NCBI GenBank assembly: GCA_022451765.1
Contig: JAKUNY010000089.1
Coordinates: forward strand, 1 to 5,986
Origin: Candidatus Poseidoniaceae archaeon
GTDB taxonomy: Archaea > Thermoplasmatota > Poseidoniia > Poseidoniales > Poseidoniaceae
Direction of reading: 5' to 3'
Length of the DNA: 5,986 bases
A program made the position numbers and the translations under genes. Under the pieces are notes generated by a model that worked only from the letters and a program-made list of their open reading frames with translations, searched no databases and was not told the origin of the DNA. Of this stretch, positions 1 through 5,255 are shown piece by piece (position 1 is the first letter of the stretch; each line of letters begins with the position of its first letter).

Positions 1-18
1 GGATTCTGACGCATTAGC

Positions 19-1638
19 CTATCCATCTCCTTCTTTGTCTTCGCATCCGTGCGATGGCAACTCGGTATTGTTTTGCGGATTTTCTGGGTCTGGCAGCCAT
101 GCTCGTGTCGAGTTTCCATTCTTTGTTGGGCACTTGTCTGGATTTGTTCCCAGAGCGTTATCGCCGTAACCATCTCCATCACCATCAACCCACTGAGTCC
201 CATCGGTTGGCAATGCATCCGCACCTTGGACCGAAGTCCAATTTTCATCTGGATCCGAAAACCCATCCAGATCGCTGTCCGGGCAGCCATAACGATCTTC
301 CGTTGAGAATCCGTTGATGTTTGGACATCCATCCGGTGTGGTTCCGGCTGGATTGTCGCCGTAGCCGTCTCGATCGGTATCGAACCATTGCGAGGCATCC
401 AACGGATAAGCATCACCGTCGATACCATCGCTGTTGTCGCCGTAGCCGTCCCCATCGGAGTCAATCGTCTGATCACTGTTGGAAGGGAACATGTCTGCGT
501 TATCACCAACACCATCACCGTCCGAATCAACGGATTCGTTGACAGAATTTGGGAATTCATCCGTGTTGTCCCCAACGCCGTCGCCATCAGTATCACTCGT
601 TTCGCTAGCGTCGCTTGGGAATGCGTCGAGTGCATCTGTTACGCCATCACCATCGCTGTCAATGTCGAAGAGATGAACGCGTGTTGTGGATGAGAATCCA
701 GAAACGATGTAGATTTCACCGTTGTTCCCTTTGAGGGAACCAAGGACCTTTCCGCTTGTGTCGTACATGTTGCCTTCGGTAAAGGTGGTCGTATCAACTT
801 CGATGATTTCACCCGACTGCGTCCCGACATGGTACGTCGCAAAATCCATTTGTTTCAAGTAGACGATTTGCGGATTTGAGGAGATTGAGAGGACATCATA
901 GGAATAATCGCTCAGGTTGTAACGGTAGAGCTCTCCGCCCGCTGTACCAACGAGAAGGCGCCCGTCAGAATCCATCTCAAGAACGTTGACTGCAGAAGTC
1001 ATTTCAGTGAGCTGTTTCAACAAAGTTCCACTGTTTGAAGTAATTTTTACACGTGAGTCGAAGCCCCCTGTCAACACATCTCCTGTAGGTGTGATGAGCA
1101 TCGTCTTCATTCCGCCGGTATGTGCGTTCGTGGTGACACCGGACGGGAACCCGCCCGACCACTCTTCTGCTCGTCGTTGTCCAGCAAAGTAACCAACCCA
1201 GGTGTCTCCGTCGTTGTCCCAATCAACAGCATCGACGGGATTGCTTGTGTTGATGTATTGCGTTATGATTTGTTGGGCCAACTGCACGATGACGACACCT
1301 GAATTGTGGGCGACTGCCAGGAGATTTTCTCCCGCATCGATGGTCCCAGAATTCGCCGTTATGTTCAGATCCAAACTCCATACCTCTGAGTGTGCGCCAG
1401 CTTCAAAGGAATTAACACTCAAGATTCCGCTACCGGTAACCATCAGAATTTTGCCATCGCTCATTTGTTCCCAAGCAACGACCTTGTCGCTGATTGAATC
1501 GGTCTGCCCAGCATCGATGAGATTCGCAGATACGGGTACCATCGGAAGGAGGAGATGGGTCAAAAGCAAGCACAATACGATGCTAGCCGTGGTTCGCATG
1601 TACGACCGAGGCTGTATTGAATTATCAAACAGACGCAT
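19..1638 (-). CDS. Exported seven-unit beta-propeller-like protein with thrombospondin type 3 repeats; stops mid-repeat
   Basis: Probably a cell-surface or secreted protein of unknown partner. Residues are counted from the ATG at 1636-1638. Residues 1-38 are a signal peptide: basic start, hydrophobic core (about 19-33) and a VSA cleavage site before Asn39. There is no lipobox. Residues 53-325 hold about seven loosely similar blocks of 30-40 residues with Asp/Gly turns (DNDGDTW, TPTGDVLTGG, DSDGRLLVGT, NNGEIYIVSG), as in WD40/PQQ-like propellers. Residues 325-539 are Asp-rich, Ca-binding-type thrombospondin type 3 repeats. No C-terminal membrane anchor is present before the stop. Start choice: this ATG begins 10 bp after the coiled-coil gene's stop. 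The ATG at 1597-1599 gives a shorter, neater signal peptide, and an ATG at 1702-1704 would overlap the upstream gene. None has a clear Shine-Dalgarno site. The TAG at 19-21 falls where a repeat should continue, so the true protein may be longer. Confidence 0.82.
   Translation of the reverse strand: MRLFDNSIQPRSYMRTTASIVLCLLLTHLLLPMVPVSANLIDAGQTDSISDKVVAWEQMSDGKILMVTGSGILSVNSFEAGAHSEVWSLDLNITANSGTIDAGENLLAVAHNSGVVIVQLAQQIITQYINTSNPVDAVDWDNDGDTWVGYFAGQRRAEEWSGGFPSGVTTNAHTGGMKTMLITPTGDVLTGGFDSRVKITSNSGTLLKQLTEMTSAVNVLEMDSDGRLLVGTAGGELYRYNLSDYSYDVLSISSNPQIVYLKQMDFATYHVGTQSGEIIEVDTTTFTEGNMYDTSGKVLGSLKGNNGEIYIVSGFSSTTRVHLFDIDSDGDGVTDALDAFPSDASETSDTDGDGVGDNTDEFPNSVNESVDSDGDGVGDNADMFPSNSDQTIDSDGDGYGDNSDGIDGDAYPLDASQWFDTDRDGYGDNPAGTTPDGCPNINGFSTEDRYGCPDSDLDGFSDPDENWTSVQGADALPTDGTQWVDGDGDGYGDNALGTNPDKCPTKNGNSTRAWLPDPENPQNNTELPSHGCEDKEGDG
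22..666 (-). repeat. Thrombospondin type 3 (DxDGDG) repeat region
   Basis: Coding repeat in the C-terminal part of the exported protein. The first four units begin DSDGDGV, DTDGDGV, DSDGDGV and DSDGDGY at residues 327, 349, 371 and 393 (counted from the ATG at 1638), an exact 22-residue period. The first three carry an acidic/FP element (DAFP, DEFP, DMFP). They are followed by longer, Cys-containing units: GYGDNPAGTTPDGCP...YGCPDSDLDGF at 244-366, and GYGDNALGTNPDKCP...HGCEDKEGDG at 19-171. Such repeats bind Ca2+ and form stiff stalks in the thrombospondin type 3 family. The last unit is cut by the TAG stop. Confidence 0.85.
1540..1599 (-). other. Signal peptide of the exported propeller/TSP3 protein
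   Basis: Starting at the internal ATG (1597-1599), the peptide reads MRTTAS followed by an uninterrupted hydrophobic stretch rich in Leu, Ile and Val, then PMVPVSA. Cleavage is expected after the Ala of VSA, leaving a mature protein that starts Asn-Leu-Ile-Asp. One Cys sits inside the hydrophobic core, but it is too early and in the wrong context for a lipoprotein lipobox. The segment supports Sec-dependent export. The precise start and cleavage site are inferred by eye. Confidence 0.65.
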
Positions 1639-1648
1639 GATTGTCCAA

Positions 1649-4156
1649 TCAAGAATCATCGGAAGAGGGTTTCTCCCCCTTGCTTGAAGTTGGAGGTGGA
1701 CCACGCTGTTTCTTTGGAATCAACTTGGGGCGAACCGGAGTAATGGTCGCTGTTTTCGCCTCTTTCTGTTTCGTTGAAAGTGGTGTTAATCGCTGTACAG
1801 GACGGAGCATTGCAGTTCTTGAAGCATCCTTCTCCTCAGTCGTTTCCTTTTGGACGACCTTCAATGGAGTCAATGTTCCTTGAACGGGTCGAAGTGTTGT
1901 GGTGTCGGTCTCTGCCTCAACAACATCCGCCACGACCTCGTCCATACCACTTTGAATTTCATCAAGATCACGCTTCGAAATGATGGCTTCATCATCATCG
2001 GTTCCGTATTGACCGTCATCTCCTGGCTTGATGCTTACCTCGACTGCTCCTACGGGAACGATAATCTCCTCAGCCGGCAACTCCTGTGTCGGTTGAACAA
2101 CCGGAGGTTGTGGTTGAATTGGCATTCGAACTTTACGCTCGATTGGCTTGGGTAGACCTGCGGACGATTGAGCCGAACCAATAGGGGCTTTCACTGGACG
2201 AAGCATGGGCGCTTGGCCAAGTGGCTTTGCACCACCCATAGGTGCACGCATTCCACCCAATCCCGTGCTTTGGGCATCTTGGATTCCAAAGGATCGGCTC
2301 ATACCGCTCATAGCCGGAGCACGGGCGCCGAGTGTGGATGGGTCTTGACCCATCGGCATTGATGCTGGGGCTTGGCCAGAGATGGATTGCATCCACTTCT
2401 GGCGTTTTTCTGCACGTGTGTCGGTTTGTTGAAGATCTGCAAACTCTTGCTCTCGGCTTTGCAATTCAGCTTCGGAATTGTCAATTTCACCTTGAATTTG
2501 CGATGTGATTGAATCTCGCATCTTGGTTTCTGCCATTTCACGGAAGGAGTCCATTTTCTCTGAGAGACTGTTCAGACGGTCACGAACTTCTGCACGCTTA
2601 AGCCCAAGTTGTGCTTCAATTTCAGCGCGAATAGAAGCTTCCCGCTTTCGAACATCAATCAGTGCTTTGTTTCGCATAATCTCCTCGCGCTTGTCGAGTT
2701 GACGTTCAAGCTGGACTGCAATCTCTTCTTGCTTGCGAGTTCGGAAGGCAGCAAGACGTTCCTCCATATCGACTTCAAGTTCAAGAGCAGTCTCATCTTT
2801 GAGCAGGTCAAGATCGGTTTCAAAGGTAAGACGCTCGTTGCGAAGTTGTGCATCTAGCTCTGCCATAATGGCTTTGCGTGCTGCTGTTTCTCGCGATTGG
2901 AATTCGATTTCAAGGCGTTCTGCCCAGTCCGTGCGCTTCGCCTCGTATTGTTCTTCGAGTTGGCCACGAAGTTCGGTTTCCCGCTCAAATCGGAATCGAG
3001 CAAGACGATTTTGAATCTCTGCTTCTCGAGTGTTTCGATACGATGTGAATTCTTCATCTGAACGTCGTGCTAACTCTGCCTCGAGTTCGGTCTTGAGAAC
3101 CTTAGAAATGTCGTCGACAGCCTTTGAGAATGTAATGTCGTACTTCTCCTTGAGTCGTCCTTTTCGCTCACTCAACCGCTCGGAATGAGAAGCTTCGATT
3201 TGTTTCTGGATTTCAACGCGTAGTTCGTCTCGACGTCGAGCGATTGCAAGTTCAACATCCTCTCGCATTCGTTCTTCAAGATTATCGGTTTCCTGTCGCA
3301 GTTGAACCTCGAGTTCCTGCTGCAATTGCTGCGCTATGTCCTCCTCAAGGCGGAGACTTCGACGGTCGTATTCCGCACGCAATCGGGCCTCACGGTTTTG
3401 TAGACGATTACGAAGTTGTTGTTCAAGGCGAGTACGAATTCCACGACGGAGTTGCTCTTCTCGTTCAGCAAGTCGTGCGTTGTGTCCTTCCTCGAGAGTT
3501 TCAATTTCCTTGTTTTCCATCTCAACAAAGCGGGATTCCATTTCTTTTTCGATGTCGGCCTCCAATTGGCGAATCTTTTGTTGAAGGCGTTGATTGTATT
3601 CAAGAGAAAGACGCTCCTTTTGCAATGCAAGGCGACGTCGATGTTCATCTTGTAGTTGAACCTCAATGGACTTCTTTATGCTGTCTTTGTGTTCCTCAAG
3701 ACGACGATCGTGTTCGTGCTCAAGTTGATTCTGAAGATTGGAGATTTCCCGACTCAAACGAAGGTCAAGTTGTTCACGCATTCGCGCCTCTTCGGTTGCA
3801 AGGGAGGAGCGTTCCATCTCAGCAAGTTCCACTTCCATCTCCGAGCGCATCTCTTTTTCCAAAGCATCGAGTGTAAGTTCGTGTTGAACAGCAAGGTCGT
3901 TCGCGATGGCGTCTTGCATGGCTGCGACTCGTTCGGATATTGCTTGTTGGCGAAGACGTCGCTCACGACGAATGTCTGCTCGCATGCGCTCTTCCTCACG
4001 GAAGCGGGCGCTGGTGAGAAGCGCTTGGTCAGTGGATACGGTTGGTGCGGAAGTGAACTGACTTCGGAGTGCTGCAAGGCTGAGCCGGTCAGCGTTTGCA
4101 CGCTTCTTTCGGGCAGCGTCCAAAGCATCATCTCGCCTGCTATCGCTAGCACTCAT
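1649..4156 (-). CDS. Large cysteine-free coiled-coil protein with ~38-residue repeats and Pro-rich tail
   Basis: Function not recognised. It is an 835-residue protein with no Cys, no signal peptide and no membrane segment, so probably cytoplasmic. Residues 1-50 are a short Arg/Ala/Ser-rich head. Residues ~52-585 are a near-continuous helical coiled coil, very rich in Glu, Arg, Leu and Gln, with no Walker A or ABC signature, so it is not an SMC/Rad50 ATPase. Within the rod the motif E-[IL]-x-x-[QE]-[LIM] returns about every 38 residues. Residues ~590-690 are Gly/Met/Pro/Gln-rich and presumably disordered. An acidic stretch with PGDDGQYGTDDDE lies at 711-723. The tail has three LRPV[KQ] motifs (652, 755, 784) and ends basic/Pro-rich then acidic. 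The ATG at 4154-4156 is preceded by GGATGGGATGCT. The exported protein follows 10 bp downstream, suggesting co-transcription. A scaffold or filament role is plausible but is inference. Confidence 0.85.
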   Translation of the reverse strand: MSASDSRRDDALDAARKKRANADRLSLAALRSQFTSAPTVSTDQALLTSARFREEERMRADIRRERRLRQQAISERVAAMQDAIANDLAVQHELTLDALEKEMRSEMEVELAEMERSSLATEEARMREQLDLRLSREISNLQNQLEHEHDRRLEEHKDSIKKSIEVQLQDEHRRRLALQKERLSLEYNQRLQQKIRQLEADIEKEMESRFVEMENKEIETLEEGHNARLAEREEQLRRGIRTRLEQQLRNRLQNREARLRAEYDRRSLRLEEDIAQQLQQELEVQLRQETDNLEERMREDVELAIARRRDELRVEIQKQIEASHSERLSERKGRLKEKYDITFSKAVDDISKVLKTELEAELARRSDEEFTSYRNTREAEIQNRLARFRFERETELRGQLEEQYEAKRTDWAERLEIEFQSRETAARKAIMAELDAQLRNERLTFETDLDLLKDETALELEVDMEERLAAFRTRKQEEIAVQLERQLDKREEIMRNKALIDVRKREASIRAEIEAQLGLKRAEVRDRLNSLSEKMDSFREMAETKMRDSITSQIQGEIDNSEAELQSREQEFADLQQTDTRAEKRQKWMQSISGQAPASMPMGQDPSTLGARAPAMSGMSRSFGIQDAQSTGLGGMRAPMGGAKPLGQAPMLRPVKAPIGSAQSSAGLPKPIERKVRMPIQPQPPVVQPTQELPAEEIIVPVGAVEVSIKPGDDGQYGTDDDEAIISKRDLDEIQSGMDEVVADVVEAETDTTTLRPVQGTLTPLKVVQKETTEEKDASRTAMLRPVQRLTPLSTKQKEAKTATITPVRPKLIPKKQRGPPPTSSKGEKPSSDDS
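1793..2203 (-). repeat. LRPV[KQ] short linear repeats in the disordered tail of the coiled-coil protein
   Basis: MLRPVKAP (from residue 652), TLRPVQGTLTPL (from 754) and MLRPVQRLTPL (from 783) share the core LRPV[KQ], the last two followed by LTPL. A related ITPVRPKLIP follows at about 805, just outside this span. They sit in low-complexity, Pro-rich sequence. Recurring short motifs in a flexible tail are typical of docking sites for a folded partner, but no partner is visible here. Confidence 0.6.
2490..3892 (-). repeat. Degenerate ~38-residue coiled-coil repeat, about 11-13 units
   Basis: Aligning the rod on E-[IL]-x-x-[QE]-[LIM] gives SIEVQL, DIEKEM, RLEQQL, ELEVQL, EIQKQI, ELEAEL, ELRGQL, ELDAQL, EIAVQL and EIEAQL, ending at residues 168, 206, 248, 286, 320, 362, 400, 438, 483 and 517. 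Weaker copies end at 94, 130 and 554. Spacings are 36, 38, 38, 42, 38, 34, 42, 38, 38, 45, 34 and 37, mean about 38. The deviations are mostly steps of 3-4 or 7 residues, which keep coiled-coil phase. The units differ a lot in sequence, so the duplication, if real, is old. Confidence 0.6.
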
Positions 4157-4287
4157 AGCATCCCATCCGAGTGTCTATCGACCTTTCTTCCTACATAAGA
4201 TGCGCGACGTTTGCGATGACAAAAAGTGCGATTTGAAGAGGGAACTTTAGTGAGCAATCGGGCTTCTAAATGCCGGGCGGTAGCAAT
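4157..4287 (-). promoter_or_regulatory. 131-bp intergenic region, possible promoter of the coiled-coil/propeller gene pair
   Basis: This is the largest gap in the window and separates the zinc-ribbon gene from the coiled-coil gene. On the minus strand a weak TATA-like CTTATGTA lies at 4192-4199, 35 bp before the ATG at 4156. That would place a transcription start only about 10 bp upstream of the gene. No convincing BRE precedes it. GGATGG lies close to the ATG and may help ribosome binding. A T5 run on the minus strand at 4221-4225 could end the upstream transcript, as archaeal terminators are often simple U-tracts. All of these signals are weak, and the promoter role rests mainly on position. 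Confidence 0.3.
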
Positions 4288-4680
4288 TCAGAAACTGACC
4301 TTGAACGTTGTCGAACAAGCGGGACAATCAATCATACGTTGTCCTGGTCGTTGTATCATTCGCAAACCTCGATGACATGAGGGGCATTCAATTTCAACAC
4401 GAACGACTTTTGCAGTAAGTGTGAACTGGGCTTCGCATCCACCGCATCGCAACTCGGCAGGACGGTGATCGACACCAGCGATTAGCACCTTTGAGCAAGA
4501 AGGGCAAGAGATGCGTTCATTCATCCACTTCGTCCGGGTGGGCTCGTGGTCGGTTCGTACATGCGCACCGCACAGCACGCATTCAATATCGCCAAGACCT
4601 GAAGGGAGCAAACCATTGCATTTTGGACAAGAGAGTGATGGTGGAGCAATTCTCGACTCAACCGTTAATTGTTCGTCCAT
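4288..4680 (-). CDS. Small triple zinc-ribbon protein
   Basis: A 130-residue protein with twelve Cys in six CxxC knuckles that pair into three Zn-ribbon modules: C18/C21 with C34/C37, C59/C62 with C79/C82, and C99/C102 with C119/C122. The first Cys of each module is 40-41 residues from the next, so the protein looks like an internal triplication. Modules two and three have identical inner spacing (16 residues), and module one is shorter (12). Knuckles read CPKC, CPSC, CPSC on the left and CVLC, CGGC, CPAC on the right. Zinc ribbons of this type mediate nucleic-acid or protein contacts. No catalytic domain is attached, so the target is unknown. The start at 4678-4680 is preceded by AGGATGG about 6 nt upstream. 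It follows the regulator gene by 56 bp on the same strand, so the two may share a transcript. Confidence 0.82.
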   Translation of the reverse strand: MDEQLTVESRIAPPSLSCPKCNGLLPSGLGDIECVLCGAHVRTDHEPTRTKWMNERISCPSCSKVLIAGVDHRPAELRCGGCEAQFTLTAKVVRVEIECPSCHRGLRMIQRPGQRMIDCPACSTTFKVSF

Positions 4681-4736
4681 GATGTTCCATCCTGTCTTTG
4701 ATTTTGGATTGTTCGGCTACCAAATAGCGAATTTAC

Positions 4737-5207
4737 TCATTCGTCGCTATCTCTCTTTGTCCCCACAAGAATTAGTTTTCCAGGGAGAAAGTTCCAAGGC
4801 AAATCCAACGGGATTTTGTATTCTTGGGCAAGTTTCTGGACAAGTTGCTTTGCTCCGACTTGTCCTCTTGAATCGATAAGATCAATCGAATGAACGTGCG
4901 TCAGTTTGGACAAAGCATCCAGTGGGGATGCTGCACCGGACGCTGCACCATCACCACCCATGGATGGGAGCGGAACTTGCTTGATGACCCTCCACCATCG
5001 TGCTCGCCCAACATCGCGATGATTTTCGATAAGTCCAACCTTCACCAAGCGTTTGAGGTGGTGGTAAAGGTTGTAGCGATCGACCTCGAGTGCTTCTTGA
5101 AGTTGAACCGTGCTCATTTCGTCACGTTGTGAAAGTGTTTGGTACGCGCCTTGCCGTGTTGGGTGGGTCAATGCTGCAACCAACGGGTCTGTCCTCACTC
5201 TGCTCAT
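4737..5207 (-). CDS. ArsR-like winged-helix transcriptional regulator
   Basis: A 156-residue DNA-binding protein. Residues 7-29 (DPLVAALTHPTRQGAYQTLS) form the first helix of an ArsR/HTH_20-type winged helix, with the usual 'HPTR' turn. Residues 32-40 are helix two, 43-60 (DRYNLYHHLKRLVKVGLI) the recognition helix, and 61-75 (ENHRDVGRARWWRVI) the wing. A Gly/Ala/Ser-rich linker (83-95) leads to a C-terminal region of about 60 residues with mixed helix and strand that I do not recognise. There is no Cys at all, so the classical ArsR/SmtB cysteine metal site is absent. If it senses metal it must use His/Asp/Glu (for example YHH, THVH). It lies 48 bp downstream of a cation ATPase gene and may control it, which is inference from neighbourhood. 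The start at 5205-5207 is supported by GGTGA 4 nt upstream. Confidence 0.85.
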   Translation of the reverse strand: MSRVRTDPLVAALTHPTRQGAYQTLSQRDEMSTVQLQEALEVDRYNLYHHLKRLVKVGLIENHRDVGRARWWRVIKQVPLPSMGGDGAASGAASPLDALSKLTHVHSIDLIDSRGQVGAKQLVQKLAQEYKIPLDLPWNFLPGKLILVGTKRDSDE

Positions 5208-5211
5208 CGGC

Positions 5212-5216
5212 TCACC
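5212..5216 (-). promoter_or_regulatory. Shine-Dalgarno site of the winged-helix regulator
   Basis: The minus strand reads GGTGA-GCCG-ATG. GGTGA is fully complementary to the UCACC of the conserved archaeal 16S rRNA 3' end. The 4-nt spacing to the ATG is short but workable, and it supports the chosen start at 5207. Confidence 0.5.
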
Positions 5217-5231
5217 GGTTGGGACTCAACC
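5217..5231. promoter_or_regulatory. Inverted repeat GGTTG-N5-CAACC before the regulator gene
   Basis: A perfect 5-bp inverted repeat with a 5-nt centre lies between the ATPase stop and the regulator's ribosome binding site, ending directly beside GGTGA. As DNA it could be a dimer-binding operator for the downstream winged-helix protein (autoregulation). As RNA it could be a small hairpin affecting access to the ribosome binding site. There is no U-tract after it, so it does not look like a terminator. Five base pairs can occur by chance, so this is only a candidate. Confidence 0.3.
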
Positions 5232-5255
5232 TTGCTTAGGTTTGAAGATATCCGT

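Noticed and set aside
22..666. CRISPR array or DNA tandem repeat, because of recurring 'ccatc-ccgtc' and 'gtcgccgtagccgtc' strings
   Set aside because: The repeats are degenerate, in frame, and encode DxDGDG protein units. There are no unique spacers of constant length.
1202..1687. A 161-residue plus-strand open frame opposite the start of the propeller gene
   Set aside because: It lies antisense to the signal peptide and propeller, has no domain signal, and its neighbours are all on the minus strand.
1649..1704. Overlapping start of the exported protein at 1702-1704
   Set aside because: It would put 35 mostly polar residues ahead of the signal peptide and overlap the coiled-coil gene by 56 bases. 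The ATG at 1638 or 1599 fits export better.
3244..3876. A 210-residue open frame on the plus strand inside the coiled-coil gene
   Set aside because: It is antisense to a clearly coding, biased Glu/Arg/Gln-rich frame, which produces few stops on the other strand. The product has no recognisable domain and no plausible ribosome binding context.
1649..4156. SMC/Rad50-like ATPase
   Set aside because: Only the coiled-coil composition is similar. There is no Walker A, Walker B or ABC signature, no globular head domains and no hinge.
3656..4198. A 180-residue plus-strand open frame crossing the start of the coiled-coil gene
   Set aside because: It overlaps the coiled-coil N-terminus and the candidate promoter region. 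Its sequence looks like back-translation of a Glu/Arg-rich frame.
4752..4787. Small-GTPase-like motif LVGTKRD near the end of the winged-helix regulator
   Set aside because: It resembles the [N/T]KxD base-recognition loop, but there is no P-loop or switch region in the 156-residue protein, so it is chance.
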